Below, piece by piece: positions 11,048-24,089 of a stretch of 64,000 nucleotides of DNA. A program made the position numbers and the translations under genes. Under the pieces are notes generated by a model. It saw only the letters and a list, made by a program, of their open reading frames with translations. It did not search any database and was not told the DNA's origin. Origin of the DNA: Knufia peltigerae (Eukaryota; Ascomycota; Eurotiomycetes; Chaetothyriales; Trichomeriaceae). The stretch's first letter is position 1, and the number at the start of each line of letters is the position of its first letter. The stretch covers positions 186,001 through 250,000 of the forward strand of contig JAPDRN010000026.1 in NCBI GenBank assembly GCA_030247855.1. Direction: 5' to 3'.

Positions 11048-12186
11048 GGCTGTCGGGAGATGGAGAAATGGGTATCGGGTCGATGAGTGGAAAAGTGTGA
11101 CAAGAAGCGGAAGAAACCTGTGTGGCTTCAAATGTGGTTCAAAAAAATAAAAGAGTATCCGTAATCCGCTGGCTATGGTGGAAGTTGAGTAATTGTGAAA
11201 ATGCCTGCGCATGTGGTGGTGGTGGTGGAACAAAGAAACCGGCGGCAATTTGTTTTTTGGAATGACGCGATATCGCTCAGCCTTGCCATGCCCAGCCTTG
11301 TTGCCCCTCCTCGCCCGGCGGAGAGACTATGGGAATTCTTCTGCTTTTACGAAATACGCCGTCTTCCTTTCTACGAGTGTATCCATCTATTAGAGCCTCC
11401 TCTGCACTGGGCGTGGAGGGTGACAGCTCAACAGAGCTTTCCAGATATACCGGGTGAAACTCATGTAATACCATAATGACTTCACAGGACTGACCTGTGC
11501 AAGATTCTATTCTTCTACACCGTTATAGTACGCTTCTCTTGTAGCGCTATTGAGCATTCTAAATAGCATGCCGGCATTGAACTTTTACAAAATGTTGGGC
11601 AAAAAAGATGCATAATGCTGCGCTGTGTGATCCATGCCACAGTCTTCCCTTCCTATAGCTACAGTCGCCGTTCCGAATTAGCTTCACGCTCAGAAGATGC
11701 TCGACCATCAGAGCCAACTGAATGGGATGACCATGGCCACGTTTTTCGCATCGACTTGTCAAAGGCGAGTGTGCCACTGGGCTGCTCGTGAAAATTCTCT
11801 TCAATCATGAACATCAAGCTCTTGCTGCATGGCTCTTCACTCGAAAGCCCGAATGCCTCTTGGACTATACAGTGCTTCTACTCCGTGAACTGAAAAAGTA
11901 ACACTGGTCGTCCACTACAGCTCTTTTGAGCAATGTCGAGGAAGGAACGAGATCCCTTTCAGGGTCCAAGTTCTGCACGAGCTTAGCCTTCTATGGTCTT
12001 TGAAGAATCGATAAAGGTCCGTGATCAACTCAGAAAAGATTGAGCTCCGACGGTTCACGCGCTCCTGCGAGATGTACTTTCGCTTCGGTGTCGAATTGTT
12101 TCGCAAGCTGGGGAGACGGATGTTGTATCAGGTCTGCGGCGTATGCTGAACGTTCGGGTGGGCTTGAATCCTCGTTTCAGTCAACA
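11048..12186. other. intergenic, no gene seen
   Basis: Glutaredoxin promoter plus the CDC73 3' region. There is a GT-rich tract (tggtggtggtggtgg) near 11214-11228. Only short unsupported frames are present. Confidence 0.5.
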
Positions 12187-13579
12187 TCATCTTCTCCATT
12201 CTCCGCGACCTCTCATGTAGCCTTCGATGGCCCTCCAGACCTCTTCAACAGTTTCTCTATCTCTCCATCGTCTCGAAACTCGCGTATCCTGGTCGACGTG
12301 TCCTCCGTGGGCTCGTTCGTCCCATCTTTCCACTGTGAAAGTCTTGACGCTACTGCCCCAGCCTTTCACCTCTGGCGGAATGGGTAGACCTTTTTCACCT
12401 ACATACACGCCCACAACGTGGCCGAACAGTTCCTGAGGGGTCCGCCACTTATATCCTCTAAATTGCCAGACCTGGCCTGTGGTGAACACGGCAACAACTC
12501 GACTCCAATAATCTGGCTTGAACTGCTCCGGCGAATCGACAAGAATGAAGCGGTATGGCTTCTCGCTCAGCGAATGCAAGGTTCTCGTGATGTGCAGCAA
12601 ATTTGCCGTCGTCTGGGTGGATAGAGTTGGGTGATCGGGTGGCACATACAATCCTGTATCGAGGAATGTCTTGATATTTGACATTCTCAGCAACGACGAA
12701 GCGGAGGGCGAGAGAAGGATGATCGGGTCAGACCGCTTCGATGATACAGCAGACGGAATAGGTTTCGAAGGTCCTGTGGCAGGTCGAGTCGCCAATTGTG
12801 CCGGTCTGCCTCCCTGTCCAGGCTTCCCCGAAGGAGGCATACCTTTCCGCCGTCCAAGGAATGTCTCTGCGTGCTTGCGAACGTGGGAAAAATCCTAGAT
12901 ACACGTGTTAGAATCGTCTTCTCGTCGTCATTCAAGATTAAGTGAATCCTACCGTGGGCTTGATACCCCTCAAAACACTATTATGGTCGCCCATTCGTCT
13001 TTCGCCATTGTAGATTGCCTGCAACCGAGCATCGATGACCTTCACGGGTCTCCCACCCGTCGTCTGCGTGACGCCGACCCCCGAGCCGCTGACCGTCGGG
13101 ACCGCCGTACCGCCTGCAACATCGGCGGCTCTGTCGGCTGCATCGGCTGCATCGGCCGCTGCGCCCTCCAAGGGTTTGATGTGTTCACTTTCATCAGATG
13201 CGCCTTCGAGCCAGGTAATGAGGTCTAGACGCTCCACGAATATCAGGCATCGTATCTTCTGTCCGTCGGGTAGTTTTTTGTCCAGCTCTCCTGCCGAAGC
13301 GAAGTACTCGGACACAGTGACATCCTTTTGTAGCCACGCGAAAAAAATGCTTCGCAAGTCGACTTGCGTGGTGTCGGGATTTTGTGATGTAAATCTGGTT
13401 TTCGTATCCAAGGGCAGACACTGTGGCGAAGGGTATGCGAAGTAGAGATGGGTCGCATCGGCGAGGGATTCGGTTTTGTTGTCTTCTGCCGTTGACGGTT
13501 CTGAAGATGTTGTGGGAATTGGGGCTCTGGAGGTTGCGATTGAGGATTTCAAGAGTTGCAGGGCATCGCTGCTTGCCAT
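12187..13579 (-). CDS. CDC73: Cdc73, RNA polymerase II-associated Paf1 complex subunit
   Basis: Two exons, 12953-13579 and 12187-12894, with a 58-bp intron (12895-12952), giving 444 aa. The N-terminal half has DATHLYFAYPSPQCLPLDTK and DLRSIFFAWLQKDVTVSEYF, typical of the Cdc73 N-terminal domain. The exons join as GIKPT-DFSHVRKHAETFLGR. The C-terminal Ras-like domain contains PIILLSPSASSLLRMSNIK, PYRFILVDSPEQFKPDYWSR and VVAVFTTGQVWQFRGYKW, the most conserved part of the protein. An Ala/Asp repeat and a Gly-rich linker separate the halves. Cdc73 works in Paf1C during transcription elongation, H2B ubiquitylation and 3'-end formation. Confidence 0.95.
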
Positions 13580-15466
13580 GGTGGGCGAGCTCTGTAATTA
13601 TATGAGAGAATAGCGACGTTAGAAGTTATAACATCTCGGAAAGCGAAGTGGTTGCAAGCTGTGTTGTGGCTTTGGACTCGTCGAGGCCGTCATTTAGCAC
13701 TTCAACCTCCAACAAAAGTCGTGAAGCGCGACGTCGGTCTCGCGCCGGAATGGAACATCAAATATCCGGCAAAGGCAGGAATGGAAAAGTTCGCTAACTT
13801 GAATAGTACTCGGCTCATGGACTTCCTCTATCTAATTGGTGGCAGGATGAAGCACACATTTCCTTATAACTGCACAGAGTCGGTACAAATCTTCCTCCAC
13901 TGTATGATGTGCAATAGAAATCTCTGGCCAAACGAGAGGTTGAAGCGCATATATATCAAGTAGAACAATCAACCTCTGCTCGACATAGCTGTTGCCCAAG
14001 AGAGGAACTGCCAGTTCAGATATATTATTTTTGTGCATCACAGGCATATGGTGCCTCGTCAACTTAACTACACCCACCTTGCAATCAGTCACGGTATTTT
14101 ATTCTACCTCAAGAACGGCATTGAATCAACGCGATGATGTTTCAGGATATGGGAAAACCACGGCAATTGACGCGGCTTGCACCTTGCCTTCAGAATGCGA
14201 CGATAGTGCGCTCTCTATGTACGTGACTTGCAGACGAAAGGCAGTAGGAAAAGGAGATACCGAGTTACAAATTCACGGCCGACCTTTTCTTTTCCAACAG
14301 CACAATCCTGAACGCCTTAGGTAGGTAAGGTAGTGATCACTTTTCTTTTACATGGACCACACCAACCGTCCTCGGTTCTCTCAGTATAGAATGTTTCATC
14401 CCATTTCTGGTCAGCTTTATGCCCGTCAAGTCCGAAACCGACTTTCGCTAACCCTTTTCTCGCCTTCTCACGTAAAGATAATCTTCAGTGGCATCCAATA
14501 ATCTCTTTTCATGATGCCATGCAGATTATGAGACGCACACTGCCACGGACTCATGCAATGGTTGGTGGGTTGTGCGAAGGCACTGTCCGATCAGCGTAGT
14601 ATTTGTATAAGAAACCTTGGAACCCAAATGGAAGCAGAATTTCTGAATTACCGTTATCCGCTCGTCATTTCGCTTCAAAAAAACATGCAAGAAAAGAAGC
14701 CAGGGGGTTTTCGGCACCATGCAATCCGCAAGTGCAGGTCCACGATGGTGCGTGCGTACAATGCTGCGCCTCTTCCTTCGTCACGTCGACCAACTCCGGT
14801 GGTGGGGAACATGTGTCGAGTAGGAATACGGTTCCAGGATAGATCGCATTCAGGTAGAAGGAAAAGCCTCAAGTCCAGACGACGTGAGGAAAATAGGATA
14901 CTCTTTGTGTAATGTGCAGTATTTCCATGTTCCATCCCTCTTGGGTCAAGTTTATCCCAAAGCACCGGCTCACACAGCCTCATTACTCCCAACAAGCACC
15001 AGTAAACTAGCGTATGACTACCAGAGTCCAACGATGCTCACATCCTCGTCTTCCCGTCTACGGCTTTGCTTTCCTCCACAGGGGTATCTTTCCAATGCAA
15101 ATGCCGACCGGAAGACCATGCTGCTAAATATGCTTGCCTTAAACCCGTTTATAACGCCTCCCAGACAGACCACGCTATGCTGAACGCCGAGCGGTTTCTA
15201 TGCAGAGATTGTGGGAAACCCACCAGTAGACAAGTCCTACCATGAGTCAATAGACTCTTGGTCACGCTTGTCGTAACAATCTTGATTATTGACAAAAAAA
15301 TGGGCAAGTGCCCTTGTTTGTACATTAAGATCCACGACGCAGACCTTTGTTGTGTTCGTAATATTCATCACATTTAAATGTGCAATGCAAATAGATCCAA
15401 AGGAGCCCGTCTTGCTCTTCTGTTGCGGACAATTGCGACACTTGTCGAGTGAGAGAGGAGCGGGTG
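13580..15466. other. intergenic, no gene seen
   Basis: CDC73 promoter and the 3' region of the RGS gene. Several frames of 60-120 codons occur on both strands, mostly without an ATG at their 5' end and without domains. No RNA gene recognised. Confidence 0.45.
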
Positions 15467-17578
15467 TTATGATCGTGTATTCGATCGGCTCACCAGGCCT
15501 TCGGGAGCAGGAGACAAGGTGCGATTTGTGCCAGATATTAGATCAATTTCATGATCTCGGAAAACTGTAGCGTTTTTGGGATCGCGAAGGAACTTGGGAA
15601 CGGAATCCTACGACTCGCAGTTAGTGACAAGTCTAGCGAATTGATGAATAAAATTTCTTACGCTTGCCATCAGTTTGAACACAGCAGCCTGCGCAAGCTC
15701 AAACAGTTCGATAACTTCGTCGAGAGATTCTCTCATGGCCTCATCATCAGGGTTTGTGCGGATCATGCGACTGTCGAGGCGATTTCGCAGGGAATGATCA
15801 ATGTTTAACTCAGAGGGTGCGCCCGAAGCTAGGAAAGAGTTGTACAGCCCTAGGATACTGTCAGTAAATGATTTAAGCATATGCTAGGTCAAGCACGTAC
15901 CATATGCTCCTGCCAGGGTTTCCCTCACCACATCTGGCTTGCTCAGTCGTCCTGACTCGTCCAGTTGACGATATGCAGAGATAAACTCTGTGACGTCGAG
16001 GTAGAATCCAAGGTTTTCTTCACACAGTGATTGCCGAAGGAATTCTCTAAATAACAGACGTAAGGCAGCATCCTGGAGGATAACGTTCAGTCGACCGACA
16101 TTAGAATCCCGTGTCATCCGTCCCTTTTCCTTAACGTCGCGGCTATCCTCGCTCTCGACACTGGGCGGGCGGGCAATCCAGCCGCATACACGTTGACCGC
16201 GTTCCGTTACAGTGTACACGGCATGCTTTGTGGGCTGGAAGTAGGTTGACATTGGGTGTTGACGAGTGTAGGCTCTGTCTTCAATGACTGGTTGAATGAG
16301 GCCCCATTTGACGAACAACTCTGCCATCTCGTAGGTTTCCCTGCGGTCGATAGTAGTTGTGCAGTCGAGGAGCCAGTCGGAAGCGGCCTTTCCAGTAAAG
16401 GTGTAGGGGACAATTTTATCAAGCACTCTGCGTTCCTTTGCCATCTTGACACCGATCAGACCAGTAGCATAGTCTGAGATGGAATCCGAGTCCGATAAAG
16501 ATACGGAACTCTTCAAGTTCGGGCCATCAGAACCCATGAATCTGCGGAAAATGATCTCGACGGTGGCCCGATCTTGGTGAATCTTGTCCGTCAACGAGTC
16601 TCTCTCTAGGGCAACCATGTGCATGTGGTTTCGTTTCAGAAGTGGCTCGATGTGCCGCGCGTTGATACCGTTGCGGCTGCAGAACCTCGAGAGAATTGAC
16701 AGACCCTTCGGCGTTAGTTGCCAGACACCCCCTTTGGTATTGAACGTGGTGATCGACTTGTTCTCGGCAGACTCAATGAGGCGGGCGTCTACAAAGCGTT
16801 GACAAACCGAGCGAGCCATCTCTTTGGCCATGGAGAATGTGGTCGTGGTCGTGGTGACTACCCATCGCGAAGGGTTCTTGGGGTCGGGTATGCGATTGGA
16901 CTGCGAGAACTTTAGGGACCCCAGATTCGTGATGGCTTCTTCAGACAGAAAGGTTTCCTCGACTCTGGAGAACCTTACGCGATGGGGAGTAAGAGGGAGA
17001 CTGGTGATCAGCGTCGAGAAGAGATCCTTGAAGTCTCGGGTGAAAGGTCTTTCGTCGTCAGTCATTCGCAGGATCTTGGAGGAAGACTGATGCATCCTTC
17101 CATTGTTGCGATCGGGATTCGGCATTGGTGGGACAGAGGTACTACTTCGAGGATCTTGCCCGGGTAGATGAGTTCCACTGGTTCTCCGTTGTGTTCCAGA
17201 ATGAACTTCTGGCGATGTTGGCGAGCGTGGTAGGTTTGGACGGACTGACCCGCTGGCGATGGAATGCCTGCCCAAACTTCCCGAAGAGGTGGCGGATCGA
17301 AGGCTAGGTGTAGATGTTGTGCCTATTGAAGCCAAATTGGCGAATGCGTTCGAAGTTTTTTCACGTGCGAGTGAGGCAAGTGAACGCCGACTTTTACTCT
17401 GAGTAATACTGCTCGAACTCGTGTGATGGTGATGTGGCGGGCGAGCGATATCCCGACCAGGCGGAATTGGAGGCGAGGAAGTATATCTAGAGGTGTCGGA
17501 CTGCGTATTATGAACTGGCAAATTGTCAGTTGGCGAGGTCATGGAGTCGACGACAGTCGCATCGCTTGGATCGGGCAT
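15467..17578 (-). CDS. flbA: FlbA/Sst2-type regulator of G-protein signalling (DEP-RGS)
   Basis: Exons 15901-17578, 15662-15849 and 15467-15607, giving 668 aa. The introns are 51 and 54 bp. The first in-frame ATG is at 17578 (MPDPSDATVVDSMTSPTDN); the frame is open upstream but only with non-ATG codons, so a further 5' exon is possible. The first about 170 residues are Ser/Pro/Thr-rich. Then come a fungal DEP-like region (about 190-310, from FTRDFKDLFSTLITSLPLTP) and a second DEP domain (about 365-470, including PYTFTGKAASDWLLDC). The RGS domain is at about 500-650 (RLLFREFLRQSLCEENLGFY, then KLMASDSVPKFLRDPKNATV). FlbA speeds GTP hydrolysis by the G-alpha FadA, damping growth signalling and allowing conidiation; Sst2 does the same for pheromone signalling. 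Confidence 0.92.
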
Positions 17579-20500
17579 AAAGAGAACTGGGAATCGTACG
17601 GGTAAAGATGTTGACGACTTGGAGGGAATCCGCAACACATTGCAGAAAGACTGGCGGTCGACACCCAGCACGGTGAGTGGGCCAAAAAATGCGAATGGGG
17701 GCGCAATCCGCAACCCACGAAGAGCCGGGATTGCCTCACCACGAGACCACGAGGAGGTGGAGTTTGTTGAAGCCGCAGACTAGGCCGGGGTGTCCGTAGC
17801 AGCGGTGGATAATGCTGTAATTCGAGAAGAATCCGACCCTGGCGGCACGAGTCGGATACGAGTTAGGCCAGGAGTTGTCTGACTAGGACGCCCTGTCCGA
17901 TGTAGTTAGGCGTGGTTTTGGCGAGAGAACTGGAGGCCTTGAGGGACCACCGGTATGGGTAGTGATCTTCTGCCGCTACCGTCTCACCTGTCTCTTGCTT
18001 CAAAGTGATTTGTGGACTCTTTTGATTGTGCGAAATTACACCTTCGAGAAGCCTTCCCCTTCCACTCAGTCTGATGCGTAGGGCAGGGAAAAAGGGGGCC
18101 AGTTTCGCCAGGCGACCCAAAAAGGGCCAGGTTGTCGGTCAGAAGGAGGGAAGCGAAGCCGCGAGAGAACTGGTGAGAGATTGTTTCGATCGCCGGAGCA
18201 GGGATGAGGCAACGCAAGGGTTGGATTTGTCGAAGAGATCTACTTGGGGGCTGATCTGATGGTGAACCCGGTCTTTTCTTTCGTCTGGGTTCGTTTTCGC
18301 AGGGTGAGGTATGTAGCGTAAATTGAGGATACCAAGGTACTCGTATGGTTTCGTAAAGAATTTGTTGGTTGAGGTTGATGTCAAACAGATCAAACTATTA
18401 TTTTGAGAATATTATTGTGAGGAGAATAGATGATGTGAGAACTAGGATACCATCAACGACATCAGTCTGGTCGACGCAGTGACGATTTACAGGGTAGAGG
18501 CAGAAAATAATGGGCGGTACAAAAACGTGCACGCCACTGCACGTCCCTGAACCGGCCCTGCGGAGAATTAATTAGACAATATCTTACATAGGCGATTTAA
18601 AGGACTACGAAGGGGGATGGTTAGAGCAGCGTAAGGGACCAGGGATGATGCGAGACAAAGAGACACCCTGTGCCAGCTGGATGGAAATGACTGATTGACA
18701 GCTGCAGGCACAGATCATTCTTCATTGGTACCCTGACATGTACTGACATCAACAAGGTGACCCGGTGTTGCATTGACATTTCCCTCTGATGGCACAATGT
18801 AATTCCTTTGGCATGAGGCGTCTGTCCGGAATACCTACAATAGTATTGTATATGCGGTGACAAGTAATTGATCTGAACGCCTCGTGGCTTGAATAGAAGC
18901 CAGCCAGGACCATGTCCGCACCACCGTAGTGTGTGTGTTGTACAAACTCGTGTGTTTCCAACGTCAATGCACGCTACACCTCGCCTGGCTTTAGGGGCTG
19001 CATTAGTCCCTACAAGCCCTTCAATTCCCCACGCCTACGTTATTTGACCTACGTATTAGGATGCCTGGATCTGCGTACTTGTACCGGTCTGAGGTCTCTT
19101 TTACCACCTACACCGGAGCCCCATAGGGTACTAAGCTTTTGCATTACTCGACAACGACTCCATATTGTACAGTACATAGCGCAGTCCCATAATTGGTCCT
19201 GGTTCTTGATGTGTCGAAGGGATTAGTGGCCCCCGACCCGAACCCTGCGCAGCAATGTCATACTCGCTCGTATTCTACCTATAGTCCTTCGTAGTATCAA
19301 CATAGTAGAGTTCCACAGACCACTAGTGTAACGATCCTACTGTAGACAATTGGCGCGATGAGCAAGAACCGGATCCTCTATCACATAACATGGTAGACGT
19401 CATGGGGACAGGGCAGCCAGAGGCCATTGCGTCGATGAATTGGGCCGAATGCACGAGACACAGACCACAACTACCTGCCACGGGTAAGATACGTTACGAC
19501 AAATTTTACGAAGTAAATACTGCACATGGCTGTCAAATTCGTCATGAGCAGGAATCGCTCGCCGCAGGCACGCATGATTCTCGTGGTGGGGAGGGAAATA
19601 GTCGTAGGATCGTGATCCAGGAGTTGATCATCATCACCAGTACATTGAAATGAGCAAGCGAGGCAGACTATCAAAAGGTCTCCGCCGGGCATCATGTGTC
19701 ATTCGTATTCTTCGAGCATGTGGTGTGGTTCGTCCTTTGCAAAGTCCACAAGCGCACTTCATCTCTTGTTGAGCGTCTCATACTTGCAACACGAGTCAGT
19801 CAGATATCAAATTTGACCACTTCCGACCAGGTTGAAGTGCTGGCGAACGAACTGGAATATGTTACTGCGCATTTCCCTGCAGAGGATCCGCTCTCTAATG
19901 CTGGCACAAACCCCTTCTGTTTCGGACGGCCGCAGGACATCTTCATAACGGTATTCTCCACTCATCGACATTGGCAATGTGTAAGGCAATGGACACGTTC
20001 AGGGCACGCGTGTCGGGGATTATCTCATGCATGCATGCATCCGAAATACCCTCAGACTCGTTCGCTCGCAGATGTGAATTTGCGGCACATCTCTTCCGGA
20101 AAATGATGCCTGCGCATGAAGTGTCCCAATTACCAGTTGACTCACTGATACTGTCCGCATGCTCCATCTTGCAAGATGAGATGTTAAGGCCCCTGGCAAG
20201 TGAGTCTCAATGCTTGCGGCCACTCGCCTATGACAAATGTTCACGGTACTCGTAGGATGATGGCAAGGCTCTCAAAACGGTCGCCTTCGGAGAAAAGGTC
20301 CCAAGATGGAAAGATAGACAGAGGCTAGTGGTGTCATTGGTCAGCATGAATCTGGAGAATGCGTGAAGAAGAGGAGGAGGAGGAGGAGGAGGAGGAGAAG
20401 AGGCCGAGCCGGCGAGAGGGCAAGACACAAGATGCGACAGTCAGATTTGACTCGACTCGATCAGTTGTGATCGACCAGACTAGGAAGAATTGTGAAACGA

Positions 20501-23500
20501 ACTAAGAGGTAGAATTTGGTCACCATCTGGACGATGGCAGAAATTCAAAGCTGGCGTGGCGCCAAAGCTCTTGGTCCTGGAAGCAAAGCAGCATGGTGTC
20601 TATTCCATATTAGGAATAGCCAATAATCAAATTAGTCACGCTAATGCACAGTTAGTGTCACACTAGAAAATACTTTCTTAGTCCACACATTCTGCAGCCA
20701 GGGAGGCCACGTGGAAAGATGAAGAAGTCAGGCCCGGTACTACTTCTCTTTGACCATCCCATTCCCATCTCATCCCGGCACTGCGCCGCCTCCACAAGGA
20801 TTCCGAGTACGAGGTCTCACAGTCAGAACAGCCTTCGACCACGCTCTACCGTGTCCTCCCTTCGCCGCCGCCACTACCACCACCACCCACCCTACCAGGC
20901 CCAGCGGCAACAGCAGCCGAAACTAAGCCCGTCCTCAAATTTCCCCCTTCCTTGCACGAAGGCCTTCCAGAAGATTTCCAGATCCACCGTGGAAGCAGTT
21001 TAATTCGTTCTAGATGATTCCAGTTTGCGTGTTACCGTCACACTCGTTCCGAGGAAAAAGATTGTTTGGCTATTTAGTGAGCCTTGGGCTGCGAAAACAA
21101 TTTGACCAAAAACTCCACGCGATGAGGCCAGGATAAATGTGGGATGGAGACCTGGCTAAAAGGTACAATCCTCTGTACCTACCAGCTCCTCCCACCTACT
21201 ACCATGTTTGTTACAGGCATGGCCTTTGCGTGGTCAGCTTCATCTCCACCGACCTTTTCTCTAGTGTTGCAGCTAGACGCTGAAATCCGCAGGCCCGCGA
21301 CTTGACCTTGATGAGCCTTCGACTGATGATTCGCTCGAGCGTTCGCTCTCCATTTGCCGATCCCAGTCAAGTCTGTGATCTTTACTGCCTTTTCTGGCCA
21401 AAGGCAAGCGCTGACCGGCAAGGTGTTGGAAACATTTTGCTCTCTTCCTGGCATAGGGGGTTTTGTCAAAGGCAACGAAACTACAACGCAAAGGACCTCG
21501 CCCTCGCCCTCTCGCCGTTCCGTTCGTTTCCAGAAGCACTGACCACTGCATATACAGGACATTTGGTCAATTATTGGTGACTATTATCTTCTTAGTACAT
21601 AATGCACTGGAATCCCTTGATGGCTGGATACCTACTGGAAGATCAATCGGTCACCAGCAAAAGCAATTCCACATTGACGTTCCGATGCGAGCTGCTAAAG
21701 ATGGCCTTCACTTTCGGCTCTCTTACCGGGTGGCCAACCTGCCTGTACTGTGCTTATACCCTCATGGTCTGTCCTGCGGGACAAATGCAATTGTCATAGG
21801 TCGCTGCTTCGCTAGGCGGCCATATCTGGGCCTGGTGCCGCTGTCACACAATCTGTCCCGGGGGACGAAGGGGATTATTTTTAAACAGGTATGGCACACG
21901 GCACAAATCTTGACACCATTCATGCCTCTGCTCAGCTACTAGCCCGCTGCTCTCACCAGTCAACGCCCAAGAAAATTATTCTCGGGCTCTTTGGCCCCCA
22001 GTTAGGCACAGATTAGGCCTAGATTGCAGGGCTTGGGCTTCTTGCATCTGCGACCATGGGTCTTCCCTGCCGCACGTGGTCGAACCTTGTTCCACGTGTC
22101 TCTGTGTTTTGTGGCTGCCACGCGACGACATTTTTTCTTCTTGTGTAGCCGCACAACACACCTTCAATGTGGCAACTCGGCAGATTGCGTCAGCCATATC
22201 TCCACTGAATGAGAAACTGTGGAAGCGCCAACTCACGGTTACGCGAAGTCCCCCATCGAGGCGCCCGTTGAAGGTGGTCTAGAATGGCCGATAGCCGCCG
22301 AACACGAGAACAACAAGGGTGGCTGAACACGAAGAGCGAAATCAAAGCACAAGAGAGTGTGCATGGATGGTATCTGTGCCCAGACTATGATAACCTCTCC
22401 CTGCGGCATCACTGACGCAGTCACCGTATGGGGCATATCACCCTCACCTGGTCACTAACCTTGTGACAATTCGAGTTCCACGAAATTGAATCATGGCGGC
22501 AGAACATTACCCAGGTAAGTAGGTAGGTTATTCAATATGAAGGTTTCAATGACAATAATAAAACAAGGGTTTTTTTCGATTATCTGACTGGAGACATCCA
22601 TCCGTGGTCCTTACCAAGGAATTAGTTACCCATATTCCGGTACCTTTGTCTCTGTCACACACAAAGTTTCCTTCAAAGTATCGTCTCATACGTCCAAGCC
22701 AGTTCGTGTCTTGACGGTTTCGTCTCTTCCAGACTCAGCCCCAGACCTCCACTACGAAGGACCGTTTACGAAGTTTCTATCTTACAGTAGTTTGATGAGA
22801 GAGAGTGGACTCCCGGGAACAATATACTGAGTTTCTCGGAAATCATTGTGGGTGCTTTGTCCACGCTCGAGAGAGGGAGGGGAGGGGGGAGCCACTTTGA
22901 GAAGCTTGACACACGAGGTGGCGCGCTTACTGTACTTACCTAGGCATGGGTCGGGTAGATTTATTGGATTTCTTCTTTTCTTTCCTTGGAGGGGGGCTTC
23001 AATGTGGCGTAACGTGTCCGTATAGTCTCGTCCACCACCAATCTTGCATGCAAGAATCATGCCACCTGGAAGAAAATGTTCTTGTGGCTTCGCTTCCATG
23101 GAAACCGGTTCCAGGCGTCCGAAGAGATAGATTGAACATGGCTAGAGAGTTTGGTTTTCTCTTTTTTGGCCATGCAAATTCCCAAAAAAACGACACCGTT
23201 GTTGATTTCCCTTTGAGGTGGTCATCGCCAAAAGCTGGTTCTCTGAAACAGGCCTTGACTCGAGCCCGTCCAGAATGGAAGAACCGAGGCTGGTGCTACG
23301 ATGGTAAAGGTGAAAAAAACATGTCAGCTGGCATCGGGCGTGTGCGGTGGTGGCGACGAAAAAAGAAGGGTCGTCGAGTATAGTCACACTTTTGCCTCTC
23401 AATCTTCGCCAGGGAGAGCTGGTTTTTTTCCTTTGCTTCTTTAGGTACCCGGGGCAGATCGCCAGTATTGCGCAGAGAGGGGAAATGGGGGTGGTGTAAT

Positions 23501-24089
23501 CCTTTTGTTTTTATTCAATCGTACTCTAATGAAAATGAAAAGGGTCAACGTGTCCGTTACAAGTATTCTTTCTCCTTCCGTGGTACACGGTCTCATCAGG
23601 GCGCTTGTAGTTACGAGCCCGAGGTTGTTGTGAATACGGATTACTGTACCGAGCAGTACGACATGAGACATCAATATATTACTACGTACAAAAGGTAGCT
23701 ATCTACATGTACTTTGTATCTCACGTGCGTACCTACAGTATGACATTCGGGCTAGGAACGTTTGTAAACACTCAGATCGTGAACACTACAATGGGAACAT
23801 TGGTCCGAGTACTCAAGAAAGGCAGGAGAAACAATTATTGTCCGTTATCATCATGCTCGTGTCGTTCTAGAATCGGTGTCCCAGCAATGCCAAAAGGAAA
23901 CCAAAAAGTCGTCATCATATTCATTTTGAGACATGGTATCTGATCTTGGACAGCTGCCATGATTCATTTCTTCCCTCCTTTTAATTTTAGAACCATTCAA
24001 ACGCCATGTGCGTGTGTGAATCTCGCAAACGTTCTCACCAATCGAACACACAACAGTCCCTTACAACCAAAAGCGTACCCGAATGCCTT
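17579..24089. other. long gene-free interval between the RGS gene and LEU1
   Basis: About 6.5 kb. The part next to 17578 must hold the promoter and leader of the RGS gene, and the part next to 24089 the LEU1 3' UTR. The longest ATG-started frames are 94 codons (20719-21003, +) and 145 codons (22946-23383, +), both without domains. A GAG microsatellite lies at 20371-20397 and a short ATGC repeat at about 20027-20040. I see no transposase, reverse transcriptase, tRNA or rRNA. Confidence 0.5.
20371..20397. repeat. (GAG)n microsatellite
   Basis: An almost pure run of about nine GAG/GGA triplets in the interval between the RGS gene and LEU1, not inside a supported gene. Confidence 0.9.

Noticed and set aside
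19696..20106. 136-codon + frame in the interval between the RGS gene and LEU1
   Set aside because: Starts with GTG, no ATG at the 5' end, no domain.
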